Source: UMGS1312 sp964631595 | Lineage (GTDB): Bacteria; Bacillota; Clostridia; Oscillospirales; CAG-272 | DNA: 64,000 nucleotides | NCBI GenBank assembly: GCA_964631595.1 | Contig: CAZVXL010000005.1 | Coordinates: 1 to 64,000 of the forward strand | Direction of reading: 5' to 3' | Shown here: positions 1-8,595 of the stretch, in pieces | How the letters are laid out: every line of letters starts with the position of its first letter | How positions within the stretch are numbered: the first letter of the stretch is position 1 | Position numbers and translations under genes: made by a program | The notes under the pieces: model-generated | The model's database searches: none | What the model saw: only the letters and a program-made list of their open reading frames with translations | What the model was told of the DNA's origin: nothing

Positions 1-785
1 AGTTCACCGGCGTGCTGACCGGTAAGGGACTCTCCTACGGCGGATCCCTTATCCGTCCCGAGGCGACCGGCTTCGGCGCAGTTTACTACACCGTTGAGAT
101 GCTGAAGTCCTTCGGTGAGGATATCAAGGGCAAGACCTTCGCGATCTCCGGCTTCGGCAACGTGGCATGGGGTACCGCAAAGAAGATCTGCGAGCTCGGC
201 GGTAAGGTCGTTACGATCTCCGGTCCCGACGGATATATTTACGATAAGGACGGTCTTGTTACCGAGGAGAAGATCAACTACCTGCTTGAGATGCGTGCCT
301 CCGGCCGCGACAAGGTGCAGGATTATGCCGACAAGTTCGGCGTGCCCTTCTATGCGGGTGAGAGACCGTGGGGCGTTAAGGTCGATGTCGTTATGCCCTG
401 TGCAACTCAGAACGAGGTCAATCTCGACAATGCGAAGGCTATCGTCGCAAACGGCGTAAAGTATTACGTTGAGGTTGCAAATATGCCCACGACCGCAGAT
501 GCTGTTGCATATCTCAAGGAGAACGGCGTGGTCGTTGCTCCCTCCAAGGCTGTAAATGCCGGCGGCGTTGCCGTATCCGGACTTGAGATGAGCCAGAACT
601 CCATGCGTTATTCTTGGACGACGGAGGAGGTAGATGCAAAGCTTCAGCAGATCATGAAGAACATTTACAAGAATTCTTACGAGGCTGCAAAGAAGTACGG
701 CATGGAGGGTGACCTCGTTGCAGGTGCAAACATTGCCGGCTTCGAGAAGGTTGCCGATGCCATGATGGCTCAGGGAATCGTTTGA
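1..785 (+). CDS. gdhA: NADP-type glutamate dehydrogenase, C-terminal part
   Basis: This is the 3' part of a glutamate dehydrogenase whose start lies before the window; the frame is open from base 3. The enzyme interconverts 2-oxoglutarate plus ammonia and glutamate in the cytosol. The visible part opens just before the RPEATGFG segment of hexameric GDHs. It then has the Rossmann dinucleotide-binding stretch (SGFGNVAWG) and the conserved VNAGGVAVSGLEMSQN C-terminal motif. These match the NADP-dependent, biosynthetic-type family. The length from RPEATG to the end is normal for that family, so only the N-terminal substrate domain is missing. A GC-rich hairpin follows directly. Cofactor preference is inferred from family resemblance only. 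Confidence 0.93.
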   Translation, partial: FTGVLTGKGLSYGGSLIRPEATGFGAVYYTVEMLKSFGEDIKGKTFAISGFGNVAWGTAKKICELGGKVVTISGPDGYIYDKDGLVTEEKINYLLEMRASGRDKVQDYADKFGVPFYAGERPWGVKVDVVMPCATQNEVNLDNAKAIVANGVKYYVEVANMPTTADAVAYLKENGVVVAPSKAVNAGGVAVSGLEMSQNSMRYSWTTEEVDAKLQQIMKNIYKNSYEAAKKYGMEGDLVAGANIAGFEKVADAMMAQGIV

Positions 786-800
786 TATAGTGTGCTTATG

Positions 801-824
801 TCGGGGGCTGTTTTCAGCCCCCGA
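801..824 (+). terminator. Terminator hairpin after gdhA
   Basis: A perfect 10-bp stem (TCGGGGGCTG / CAGCCCCCGA) with a TTTT loop lies 15 bases after the gdhA stop. There is no long T run after it, so termination may be incomplete. Confidence 0.6.
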
Positions 825-897
825 TCGTATTACGTCGCACCTTGGCGCGCGACTTTATACACTTAGTGACTTAAATGTGAAAATTCATCGGCGGGTA

Positions 898-926
898 TTG
901 TGTTTTCACGGCATTTGAGTTAAAAT
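898..926 (+). promoter_or_regulatory. Weak candidate promoter for the flavin reductase gene
   Basis: TTGTGT and TAAAAT are separated by 17 bases, about 20 bases before the flavin reductase start. The -10 is good and the -35 matches consensus only in its TTG, so this is tentative. Confidence 0.35.
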
Positions 927-946
927 AATTTTCGAGGAGCATAGCA

Positions 947-1543
947 ATGGGAAAGATAATACTTGATTCCGGAGCCCTGCTTGCGCCTGTTCCGCCGGTG
1001 ATAGTTACCTGCGGGAGCGGTGAGAGGAGGAATCTTTTTACCGTGGGCTGGACGGGAATTATGAATACAAGACCGCCTATGACATATATATCCGTAAGAC
1101 CGGAGAGATACTCATACGCCCTCATCAGAGAGAGTGGAGAGTTTGTCATAAATCTTACCGATTCGGGAATGGCGAGAGCGGCGGACGTGTGCGGTATGTA
1201 CACGGGGCGCAAGCGCGACAAGGCGGCGATGGCGGGACTTACACTTGAGGCGTCCGAGGCGGTGAAGTGCCCGTCGGTGACGGAAAGCCCGCTGTCTCTT
1301 GAATGCAGAGTGGAAAGGGTGCTTCCTCTCGGAACGCACCACGTATTTATTGCCCGTATCGTTTGCGTTCGGGCAAGGGAGGAGCTGATCGACGGTGACG
1401 GCAGACTGCGCCTTGACAGAGCGGAGCTGTGTGCGTATGCCCACGGCGAGTATTTCGCTCTCGGCAGAAGCCTCGGCCGCTTCGGCTTTTCGGCAGTGAA
1501 GAAAAAAAGTCGCAGGCGCGGCGTGCCCGACAGGAAAGGCTGA
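947..1543 (+). CDS. Flavin reductase family protein
   Basis: A 198-residue protein of the flavin reductase-like, FMN-binding split-barrel family. Members bind FMN and either reduce free flavin or act as small flavoproteins; the substrate here is unknown. The family pattern is visible: PVPPVIVTCG near residue 15, then FTVGWTGIMNTRPPMTYISVRPERYSYALIRESGEF, typical of the FMN-binding core, and a later NLTD segment. The ATG follows GAGGAG at a good distance. The C-terminal 20 residues are Lys/Arg rich and look like a disordered tail. The glycosyltransferase gene follows 54 bases downstream on the same strand and may be co-transcribed. Confidence 0.85.
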   Translation: MGKIILDSGALLAPVPPVIVTCGSGERRNLFTVGWTGIMNTRPPMTYISVRPERYSYALIRESGEFVINLTDSGMARAADVCGMYTGRKRDKAAMAGLTLEASEAVKCPSVTESPLSLECRVERVLPLGTHHVFIARIVCVRAREELIDGDGRLRLDRAELCAYAHGEYFALGRSLGRFGFSAVKKKSRRRGVPDRKG

Positions 1544-1597
1544 CGGCGCAACGCCTTGTGGCCTTTGATGTGATCCTAATGTCTGCGGGGTGAAAAA

Positions 1598-2749
1598 ATG
1601 AAGGTTCTGATATGTTCCGTTACCGCCGGTGAGGGGCATAATTCCACCGCGAGGGCAATGCGTGACAGGTTTACGGATATGGGCATTTCGTGCGATATCC
1701 TTGACACCTACAAATACGTTGCTCCGATAATAGGCAAGCTTATCGCAGAGGGGTATCTGTTCGTATCCGACAAGGCGTCGAGAGTGTTCAGCGCCGGATA
1801 CAGAGTCGCGGAGAAGCGGCACGGCGGCACGGGAGAGATGTCGGTGGCGAGGCTGTTCAATTCGCAGTACACCGACGAGATGGGCGAGTTTATCAGTGAT
1901 TTTGCTCCCGATGCGGTGATATTCACGCATCCCTTTGCGGGCATTATTCTTGACGTGCTGAAGCAGAAGGGAATGCTGTCGGTAAAGACTGTCGGTATCC
2001 TCACGGATTTCCATTTTCATCCGTATTGGGAGGAGTGTCGGCTTTGCGACTACGTTGTGACACCGAGCCCCGAGCTGTTGTATCAGGCGAGGCACAAGGG
2101 CTTTTCGGACAGCGCCGTCCTGCCCTTCGGCATACCGATAAACAGCAAATTCTCAAAGAGCGTCCCGAGGACGAAGGCAAGAGAGGAGATAGGGCTTGAC
2201 GCAAACGTCAAGACGGTGCTCCTCATGGGCGGAAGCATGGGACACGGCAATATGACGGAGCTGGTGAGGAGACTTGATTCCTTTGATGCTCCCGAGCCCT
2301 TGCAGCTCATTTCGGTGTGCGGCAACAATGAGGCGAACTTCGACAAAATAGAGAGATACAAAAAGAAAAACGCCCACAGACATATTGAGAATTACGGATA
2401 TGTGGATTTTGTGGATAAGCTGATGGATGCGGCGGATATGATAGTCACAAAGCCCGGCGGGCTTACCACCTCGGAGGCGCTTGCGAAGCGGCTTCCCATG
2501 ATAATAGCAAATCCGATACCGGGGATAGAGACGAGAAATACCGCGTTTTTGCTGAACAACGGCACGGCCATGGCGGTATCGAAGCATACCCCGATAGATG
2601 AGATAGTATTTTCGCTTCTCGGAGAGCACGGGGCTCGGAGATACGAGGCGATGCAGAGCTGTATAGATATTCTGCGACGTCCCGATTCGGCGGCGGACGT
2701 GTGCGAGTTTACCGCGAAAATATGCGGATATGAAATGAACCCGACCTGA
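1598..2749 (+). CDS. Processive diacylglycerol glucosyltransferase-like GT28/MGDG-synthase family protein
   Basis: A 383-residue glycosyltransferase of the MGDG synthase / UgtP family. These peripheral membrane enzymes move sugar from a UDP-sugar to diacylglycerol, making glycolipid and lipoteichoic-acid anchors. The N-terminal acceptor domain starts with the family motif AGEGHNSTARAM. The C-terminal donor domain has LLMGGSMGHGN and the donor-binding VTKPGGLTTSEALAKRLP near residue 290, followed by NPIPGIETRN. There is no signal peptide, as expected. Length is normal. Whether the sugar is glucose or galactose cannot be read from the sequence. It sits between the flavin reductase and Gp37/Gp68-family genes on the same strand. 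Confidence 0.87.
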   Translation: MKVLICSVTAGEGHNSTARAMRDRFTDMGISCDILDTYKYVAPIIGKLIAEGYLFVSDKASRVFSAGYRVAEKRHGGTGEMSVARLFNSQYTDEMGEFISDFAPDAVIFTHPFAGIILDVLKQKGMLSVKTVGILTDFHFHPYWEECRLCDYVVTPSPELLYQARHKGFSDSAVLPFGIPINSKFSKSVPRTKAREEIGLDANVKTVLLMGGSMGHGNMTELVRRLDSFDAPEPLQLISVCGNNEANFDKIERYKKKNAHRHIENYGYVDFVDKLMDAADMIVTKPGGLTTSEALAKRLPMIIANPIPGIETRNTAFLLNNGTAMAVSKHTPIDEIVFSLLGEHGARRYEAMQSCIDILRRPDSAADVCEFTAKICGYEMNPT

Positions 2750-2777
2750 ACGCTCAGGCTTATTTAAGGAGGACCCA

Positions 2778-3524
2778 ATGTCGGAATGGAACCCTTGGCA
2801 CGGCTGTACCAAGATCAGTGCCGGATGCCAAAACTGCTACGTATACAGACGTGATATCGAATTCGGGAGAGATCCCTCTACCGTAAAGAAAACAACGACC
2901 TTCGATCTGCCGATAAGGCGCAGGGCGAACGGCGCATTTGTGCTGTCCCCCTCGGGCGGAACGGTATATACCTGTTTTACCTCGGATTTCTTTCATCCCG
3001 ATGCGGACGAATGGAGAGAAGAAGCGTGGAGCTTTATCGGAGCGCGCCGCGATCTGAAATTCTTTATGGTAACGAAGCGCCCCGACAGATTTGACGTTTC
3101 TCTGCCGGAGGACTGGGGCGACGGATATGACAATGTGTATATATGCTGTACCTGTGAGAATCAGGAGATGGCGGACAAGAGACTTCCGATATTTCTGGAG
3201 CTTCCGATAAAGCACAAGTCGATCATTTGCGAGCCGATGCTGGAGGAGGTGGATCTTGAGCCGTATCTGGAGAAATACGGAGAGGTGATAGATCAGGTGA
3301 CCTGCGGAGGCGAATCCGGTGCGGAGGCGAGAATATTCAGCTACGGCTGGGCGCTGTCGCTGAGAGAGCAGTGCGAGAGGCACGGCATCAGCTTCCGCTT
3401 CAAGCAGACGGGCTCCGCCTTTGAGAAGGACGGAAGGCTGTACCTTATCAAGCGACGCGAGCAGGTGCTTCAGGCGAGCAAGGCGGGTATAGATTTCCAT
3501 GCCGACGGCAAGGGAGTTCTGTGA
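2778..3524 (+). CDS. Phage Gp37/Gp68 (DUF5131) family protein
   Basis: A 248-residue protein of the Gp37/Gp68 (DUF5131) family, found in phages and bacterial chromosomes; its biochemical role is not established. It begins with the family signature WNPWHGCTKISAGCQNCY, whose clustered cysteines suggest a metal or Fe-S site. Later family blocks include FTSDFFHPDADEWR, FFMVTKRPDRF and VTCGGESGAEAR. The ATG is preceded by AAGGAGG at ideal spacing. A strong terminator ends the unit 10 bases after the stop. The phage connection of the family does not mean this copy is part of a prophage: its neighbours are housekeeping genes. Confidence 0.8.
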   Translation: MSEWNPWHGCTKISAGCQNCYVYRRDIEFGRDPSTVKKTTTFDLPIRRRANGAFVLSPSGGTVYTCFTSDFFHPDADEWREEAWSFIGARRDLKFFMVTKRPDRFDVSLPEDWGDGYDNVYICCTCENQEMADKRLPIFLELPIKHKSIICEPMLEEVDLEPYLEKYGEVIDQVTCGGESGAEARIFSYGWALSLREQCERHGISFRFKQTGSAFEKDGRLYLIKRREQVLQASKAGIDFHADGKGVL

Positions 3525-3534
3525 GTGCAGACCA

Positions 3535-3570
3535 CCCCGAGGGCGAAAGCCCTCGGGGTTCTTTGCTTCT
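3535..3570 (+). terminator. Rho-independent terminator
   Basis: A 10-bp perfect stem CCCCGAGGGC / GCCCTCGGGG with a GAAA tetraloop is followed by TTCTTTGCTT. It closes the flavin reductase to Gp37/Gp68 unit. Confidence 0.85.
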
Positions 3571-3656
3571 GCGGCGTGCCGAGCGGTGCGGGGCGGAGCA
3601 AAATTATAAATTTCTGTTAAATAATCCCCCGAGAGACATTTTTTTCATCAAAGGTG

Positions 3657-3685
3657 TTGATAAAATTCTTCCTTTGTGGTATATT
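3657..3685 (+). promoter_or_regulatory. Promoter of the pgk glycolytic block
   Basis: TTGATA and TATATT are separated by exactly 17 bases, 50 bases upstream of the pgk ATG and after the preceding terminator. Confidence 0.85.
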
Positions 3686-3734
3686 ATAGTATGGTATATT
3701 AGGAAAAAATATTCTTAAGATAGAGGTACAAAAA

Positions 3735-4922
3735 ATGACTTACAACAAGAAAACCGTTGAAGATATTGATGTTGCCGGCAAGAAGGTCCTTGTCCGCTGC
3801 GATTTCAATGTTCCGCTGAAGGACGGCGTTATCACGGACGATAACCGTATCGTCGGAGCGCTCCCCACGATCAAGTATCTTATGGGACAGGGTGCCGCCG
3901 TTATCCTTTGCTCTCACATGGGCAGACCCAAGGGCGAGTTCAACATGAAGTATTCACTTGCGCCCGTTGCCGCAAGACTCTCCGAGCTGCTCGGTGTGAA
4001 TGTTCCTCTTGCCGCAGACGTTATCGGTGAGGACGCAAAGGCGAAGGCCGCCGCTCTCAAGAGCGGAGAGGTCATGCTCCTTGAGAACGTGCGCTTCCAC
4101 AAGGAGGAGGAGAAGAACGATCCCGCCTTCTCAAAGGCTCTTGCCGATATGGCTGAGATCTATGTAAACGATGCGTTCGGAACCGCTCACAGAGCACACA
4201 GCTCCACGGCAGGCGTTGCCGACTATCTCCCCGCAGTATGCGGCTACCTGATCGAGAAGGAGATCAGCATTATGGGTAAGGCACTTGCCGATCCCGTGCG
4301 CCCCTTCGTTGCGATCCTCGGCGGAGCCAAGGTATCCGACAAGATCGGTGTTATCAACAACCTTATCGAGAAGGTCGATACGCTCATTATCGGCGGCGGT
4401 ATGGCATACACCTTTATGAGAGCTATGGGCAATCCCATCGGAACCTCCATTTGCGAGGAGGATAAGCTTGACCTTGCGACGGAGCTTATGGCGAAGGCAA
4501 AGGCGAAGGGTGTTAACTTCATGATCCCCGTTGACAACATCGTTGCAAGAGAGTACAGCGAGGACTCCGTATTCATGCGTATTTACTCCGACTGCATCCC
4601 CGACGGCTGGATGGGACTTGATATCGGACCTACTACCTCGGAGCTGTTCTCCAAGTCTCTTATCGGCGCGGGAACGGTCGTATGGAACGGCCCTATGGGC
4701 GTATCCGAGTGGGAGAACTTCGCATCCGGTACAAGAGCGGTAGCGAAGGCTGTTGCCGAGTCCGGCGCGGTATCCATTATCGGCGGCGGCGACTCTGCCG
4801 CGGCTGTTGAGCAGCTCGGCTATGCCGACAAGATGACCCACATCTCCACCGGCGGCGGCGCATCCCTTGAATTCCTTGAGGGACTTGAGCTTCCCGGTAT
4901 TGCTTGCCTTCAGGATAAATAA
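3735..4922 (+). CDS. pgk: Phosphoglycerate kinase
   Basis: A full-length (395 aa) phosphoglycerate kinase, the glycolytic enzyme making ATP and 3-phosphoglycerate from 1,3-bisphosphoglycerate. The signature KKVLVRCDFNVPLKDG is near residue 15. SHMGRPKG and ENVRFHKEEEKND follow, then the hinge AILGGAKVSDKIGVI and the nucleotide-binding GGGDSAAAVEQLG and STGGGASLEFLEG near the C-terminus. It is the first gene after a clear promoter and is followed by a hairpin that probably reduces readthrough into mgsA. Methylglyoxal synthase, triosephosphate isomerase and phosphofructokinase genes follow, giving a lower-glycolysis cluster. Confidence 0.98.
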   Translation: MTYNKKTVEDIDVAGKKVLVRCDFNVPLKDGVITDDNRIVGALPTIKYLMGQGAAVILCSHMGRPKGEFNMKYSLAPVAARLSELLGVNVPLAADVIGEDAKAKAAALKSGEVMLLENVRFHKEEEKNDPAFSKALADMAEIYVNDAFGTAHRAHSSTAGVADYLPAVCGYLIEKEISIMGKALADPVRPFVAILGGAKVSDKIGVINNLIEKVDTLIIGGGMAYTFMRAMGNPIGTSICEEDKLDLATELMAKAKAKGVNFMIPVDNIVAREYSEDSVFMRIYSDCIPDGWMGLDIGPTTSELFSKSLIGAGTVVWNGPMGVSEWENFASGTRAVAKAVAESGAVSIIGGGDSAAAVEQLGYADKMTHISTGGGASLEFLEGLELPGIACLQDK

Positions 4923-4933
4923 TGACTTCGGAT

Positions 4934-4965
4934 CGGGGGCGAAAGCCCCCGTTTCAGGTTTTGCA
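4934..4965 (+). terminator. Terminator or attenuating hairpin between pgk and mgsA
   Basis: CGGGGGC / GCCCCCG stem with a GAAA loop, followed by TTTCAGGTTTT. It probably lets only part of the pgk transcription continue into mgsA. Confidence 0.65.
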
Positions 4966-5085
4966 AGGCGCGACGGCGCGGGCTGTGCGGGTACGATTGT
5001 GCGTGAGTGCATGATCGTGCGGGAGCGCGGCGGCGCCGGTTGCCCGAACATCGGGGCTTTACGCCCGTAACATAAGGAGATCGAC

Positions 5086-5556
5086 TTGAGTACTTACAGA
5101 AATCATTCTTTTAACGAGTGCAAGCGTATCGCGCTTGTGGCTCACGACAACATGAAGCCGATACTGATCCGCTGGTGCAGAGACAATGTGGAGATACTGA
5201 AGAAGCATAAGCTGTGCGGAACGGGTACTACCGCAAGGCTCATCTCGGATTACACGGGACTTGAGGTAACGGGATACATGAGCGGCCCTCTCGGGGGAGA
5301 TCAGAAGATCGGCACTCTCATTGCCGAGGGTGAGCTTGATATGGTGATCTTCTTCTCCGATCCGCTTACGGCTCAGCCGCATGACCCCGATGTCAAGGCG
5401 CTGATCCGTATCGCGCAGGTGTACGATATTCCGATCGCCAACAACAAGGCGACGGCGGATTATCTCATCACCTCACCTCTGTTCAACTCGGCATATACAA
5501 CGGAAAGTCTGACCTTTGCGGCTCCGTCTACCGGCTCAATGGACGTCGGCAGATAA
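5086..5556 (+). CDS. mgsA: Methylglyoxal synthase
   Basis: A 156-residue methylglyoxal synthase, which turns dihydroxyacetone phosphate into methylglyoxal and phosphate and opens a bypass of lower glycolysis when phosphate is limiting. Family motifs: LVAHDNMKP near the N-terminus, GTGTTARLI (phosphate binding), the core SGPLGGDQKIGTLIAEGELDMVIFFSDPL with its catalytic aspartate, and a conserved HDPDVKALIRIAQVYDIPIANN. The start is TTG at 5086, supported by AAGGAG six bases upstream and by family length; no ATG fits. It sits between pgk and tpiA, whose product makes its substrate. Confidence 0.95.
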   Translation: MSTYRNHSFNECKRIALVAHDNMKPILIRWCRDNVEILKKHKLCGTGTTARLISDYTGLEVTGYMSGPLGGDQKIGTLIAEGELDMVIFFSDPLTAQPHDPDVKALIRIAQVYDIPIANNKATADYLITSPLFNSAYTTESLTFAAPSTGSMDVGR

Positions 5557-5645
5557 GCCTCGGGTCTTTGACGGCGGCGCGCGGCTTGCCGATACCGCCG
5601 TATAAACACAAATATAAAGTAAATCAAACCGAAAGGATCACTAAA

Positions 5646-6410
5646 ATGAATAAGTCAAAGCGTGCTGTGGTTATCGCAGGAAACTGGAAGATGAATATGA
5701 CTCCCTCCGCCGCAAAGGAGACTGTGGCAAAGACGGCGGTTCTCGTAAAGGATGCGCCCTGTGAGGTAGTGCTTTGCGTGCCGTTTGTAGATATCGCGGT
5801 GGCTGCCGAGGCAGCCAAGGGCACAAACGTAAAGATCGGCGCACAGAACGTCCACTTCAAGGAGAGCGGTGCGTACACCGGTGAGTGCTCTGCCGAGATG
5901 CTGCTTGAGGCAGGTGCGGAGTATGTTATCATCGGTCACTCCGAGAGAAGACAGTACTTCGGTGAGACGGACGAGACGGTCAACCTTCGCACAAAGGCAG
6001 CTCTTGCGGCAGGACTCAAGGTAATTCTCTGCCTCGGTGAGGTGCTTGAGCAGAGACAGGCGGGAATCACGGCGGAGATCGTTTCCATGCAGACCAAGCT
6101 TGACCTTGCGGGAATATCCGCCGAGGAGCTTAAAAACATCATCATTGCATACGAGCCCGTATGGGCGATCGGCACAGGCCTTACCGCAACTCCCGAGCAG
6201 GCTGAGGAGGTATGCGCCATTATCCGTGACGTTGTTGCCGGACTGTACGGCAAGGATGCCGCAGACGGACTTACCATTCAGTACGGCGGCTCCATGAATG
6301 ACGGCAATGCGGAGCAGCTCCTTTCCAAGGAGAATGTTGACGGCGGTCTTATCGGCGGTGCATCTCTCGTTCCCGAGAAGTTCGCAAAGATCACCGAGGC
6401 GGCAAGATAA
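5646..6410 (+). CDS. tpiA: Triosephosphate isomerase
   Basis: A 254-residue triosephosphate isomerase, interconverting dihydroxyacetone phosphate and glyceraldehyde 3-phosphate. The catalytic lysine lies in AGNWKMN, the electrophilic histidine in IIGHSERRQYFGE, and the catalytic glutamate in AYEPVWAIGTG just before the flexible loop; IQYGGSMN and VDGGLIGGASL bind phosphate. The open frame extends upstream to 5568, but ATG 5646 follows GAAAGGA and gives the normal N-terminus. It lies 89 bases after mgsA, with no clear promoter between. Confidence 0.97.
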   Translation: MNKSKRAVVIAGNWKMNMTPSAAKETVAKTAVLVKDAPCEVVLCVPFVDIAVAAEAAKGTNVKIGAQNVHFKESGAYTGECSAEMLLEAGAEYVIIGHSERRQYFGETDETVNLRTKAALAAGLKVILCLGEVLEQRQAGITAEIVSMQTKLDLAGISAEELKNIIIAYEPVWAIGTGLTATPEQAEEVCAIIRDVVAGLYGKDAADGLTIQYGGSMNDGNAEQLLSKENVDGGLIGGASLVPEKFAKITEAAR

Positions 6411-6427
6411 GGCTGTACCGCTTTGAT

Positions 6428-7312
6428 ATGAGAGCATTTTGCAGAGCGGCGGCGCTCGTCCTCACCCTATCCCTGCTTGTCTCATGCGGAGGCGGTGGCG
6501 GCGATGCGGTGTCGACGGACGGGAGCTCCGACGTGCTCACCTCATCGGATACCGAGGCTGTAGTGCCAGATACGGTCACGCCGGACGCGGAGACGGTCGC
6601 GCCGGATGCGGCGGTCACACAGACCGCACAGACGACCGGTGTCGAAACGGAGGATCCCGCGGCGGCTGTATATACACCGTCGGTGTATATGTACCACCTC
6701 ATAATGGAGGAGCCGTTCAGCATTTACGAGGGTCTGTTCGTCAGACCGTCCGAGTTTGAGGCACAGCTTGATGCCATCGTTGATGCCGGTGCGGTCAGCC
6801 TGTTTGCGGACGAATACCGCATGACGTCAAAGCCGTCGGTCGTGCTGACCTTCGATGACGGATATGAGGACAACTACACCACCGCATTCCCGCTCCTGAA
6901 GGAGAAGGGTGTCAAGGCGACGGTGTTCCTTGTGACGGATCTTATCGGCACGGAGGGCTATCTTACCGAGGCTCAGATACGGGAGATGGCGGAGAGCGGG
7001 CTTGTTCGCTTCGGCTGTCACACGAAATCCCACGTGAGTCTGCCGTCACTCGGTGAGGAGCGGATACGTGAGCAGTTCAGAGCATCAAATGAGATAATAG
7101 AGAGCATAGTGGGGTATGAAATAAGGTCTCTGACATATCCCGCGGGGAATCACAACGAGACTGTCGTCGGTGTGGCGGGCGAGTTCTTCGATTTCGCATA
7201 CACCACGGAAAGCCCCAAGAGTGCCGCGTCGGTGAGTGAGCTGACGATACCGCGGTACAGAGTATCGCGCGGAAGCGGCGCGGGCATTATAACCGGTACA
7301 TTACCTAAATAA
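6428..7312 (+). CDS. Polysaccharide deacetylase family lipoprotein
   Basis: A 294-residue exported lipoprotein with a NodB-type polysaccharide deacetylase domain. The N-terminus is a lipoprotein signal ending in LLVSC, followed by a Gly/Ser/Thr/Asp-rich linker to about residue 75. The catalytic domain contains the metal and base motif LTFDDGYEDNY, then GCHTKSHVSL (the His-x3-His motif) and a TYPAGNHN segment. This family removes N- or O-acetyl groups from peptidoglycan, chitin or xylan; the substrate cannot be told. It sits 17 bases after tpiA and 23 before pfkA, inside the glycolytic block, with no clear ribosome binding site of its own. Confidence 0.85.
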   Translation: MRAFCRAAALVLTLSLLVSCGGGGGDAVSTDGSSDVLTSSDTEAVVPDTVTPDAETVAPDAAVTQTAQTTGVETEDPAAAVYTPSVYMYHLIMEEPFSIYEGLFVRPSEFEAQLDAIVDAGAVSLFADEYRMTSKPSVVLTFDDGYEDNYTTAFPLLKEKGVKATVFLVTDLIGTEGYLTEAQIREMAESGLVRFGCHTKSHVSLPSLGEERIREQFRASNEIIESIVGYEIRSLTYPAGNHNETVVGVAGEFFDFAYTTESPKSAASVSELTIPRYRVSRGSGAGIITGTLPK

Positions 7313-7335
7313 TTATTATCATAGGAGAAAATACC

Positions 7336-8400
7336 ATGTCTAAAGAATTCAGAAAAATTGCCGTACTGACCTCCGGTGGAGATGCCCCCGGAATGAACGC
7401 CGCCGTTCGTGCGGTAGTCAACAGTGCAATTCGCCGCGGCGTTGAGGTCGTCGGCTCAATGAGAGGATATTCCGGACTTCTTGAGAACGATCTGAAGCCC
7501 CTCACCGGAAAGGATGTGGCAAATATCGCCGGTCTCGGCGGAACAGTGCTGTATTCCGACCGCTGTGTTGAGTTTGCAACTCCCGAGGGCATGGAGAAGG
7601 CTCTTGAGTGCTGTAGGAAAAACGGTATTGACGGCGTTGTCGCTATCGGCGGAGACGGAACCTTCCGCGGCGCGACCGATCTGTCCAATCACGGTATCCC
7701 CACGATCGGTATTCCCGGCACGATCGACAACGATATCACCTCCACCGACAACTCTATCGGCTTTGATACCGCGATGAACACCGTCATCGCCATGGCGGAC
7801 AGACTTCGCGACACCTGCGAGTCTCATGCACGCTGTAACGTCATCGAGGTAATGGGACGTTGGGCAGGCGATATCGCGATAAACACGGGAATTGCCTGCG
7901 GCGCCGTTGCCACGGTAATTCTTGAGCAGCCCTTCGATGAGCCCGCAATGATGGAGAAGATCAAGAGAATGAAGGCGAACGGTCAGCGCAGCTTCCTCGT
8001 AATTGTTGCCGAGGGTGTTGAGAACTTTGCCGAGGGACTTGCAAAGAGGATCCAGTCCGAGACGGGCGTTGAAACGAAGTTCGCAAGACTTGCTCACGTT
8101 GTACGCGGCGGTACTCCCACTCTGCGCGACAGAGTTCTGGCGGCGAAGATGGGAGATGCGGCTGTTGATGAGCTGTTTGCCGGCAAGAGCGATCTCGTTA
8201 TCTGTGAGAGACAGGATCGCATCGTATCCATGAACATTCAGTTCGCGCTGATAATGGACAGAATGTACAAGGGCAAGCTGAAGGACGGAGATCTTGACAA
8301 ATACTCCGCCGAGGACATCGCCGTAATGGAGGCTCGCTGTGAGGAGCGCAGGGCGGTATTTGCAAAGCTTTACGACCTTGTTGACGAGATCACCCAGTAA
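7336..8400 (+). CDS. pfkA: ATP-dependent 6-phosphofructokinase
   Basis: A 354-residue phosphofructokinase, the committed glycolytic step making fructose 1,6-bisphosphate. Motifs: LTSGGDAPGMNAAVRA at the N-terminus, IGGDGTFRGA for ATP binding, the catalytic PGTIDNDI-x-TD segment (residues about 125-137), VEVMGR-type VIEVMGRWAGDIA, and LAHVVRGGTPTLRDRV. The residue after GGDGT is F and the catalytic loop reads GTIDND, which fits the ATP-dependent rather than pyrophosphate-dependent group; this is an inference. It has AGGAG upstream of its ATG. It is the last gene of the pgk block. Confidence 0.95.
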   Translation: MSKEFRKIAVLTSGGDAPGMNAAVRAVVNSAIRRGVEVVGSMRGYSGLLENDLKPLTGKDVANIAGLGGTVLYSDRCVEFATPEGMEKALECCRKNGIDGVVAIGGDGTFRGATDLSNHGIPTIGIPGTIDNDITSTDNSIGFDTAMNTVIAMADRLRDTCESHARCNVIEVMGRWAGDIAINTGIACGAVATVILEQPFDEPAMMEKIKRMKANGQRSFLVIVAEGVENFAEGLAKRIQSETGVETKFARLAHVVRGGTPTLRDRVLAAKMGDAAVDELFAGKSDLVICERQDRIVSMNIQFALIMDRMYKGKLKDGDLDKYSAEDIAVMEARCEERRAVFAKLYDLVDEITQ

Positions 8401-8420
8401 AATATAAAATATCTGTGTAT

Positions 8421-8454
8421 GAGGCGGAGCCGCGTAAAACGTGTGCTCCGCCTC
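8421..8454 (+). terminator. Hairpin after pfkA
   Basis: A perfect 10-bp stem GAGGCGGAGC / GCTCCGCCTC with a 14-base loop, 20 bases after pfkA. There is no T run, so it may act as an mRNA 3'-end stabiliser. Confidence 0.5.
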
Positions 8455-8523
8455 CGCAACGGTGGGATAAAGCATGAGGCAGATGCGCGCAGTGTGCTCG
8501 CCTCGGTGATGCCGGAATAAAAT

Positions 8524-8562
8524 AAAGCCGTGACCGACACGCTTAGTGCAGTCACGGCTTTT
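8524..8562. terminator. Bidirectional terminator between pfkA and the GH3 gene
   Basis: AAAGCCGTGAC / GTCACGGCTTT form an 11-bp stem. T-rich sequence follows on both strands (TTTTCTT on plus, TTTATTTTATT on minus), so it can end both converging transcripts. Confidence 0.75.
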
Positions 8563-8595
8563 CTTATGTCCGAGTCAGTCGCTGTGCGCGCTCGG

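Noticed and set aside
4131..5051. Minus-strand open frame of 306 codons across pgk
   Set aside because: Antisense to pgk, with no family pattern.
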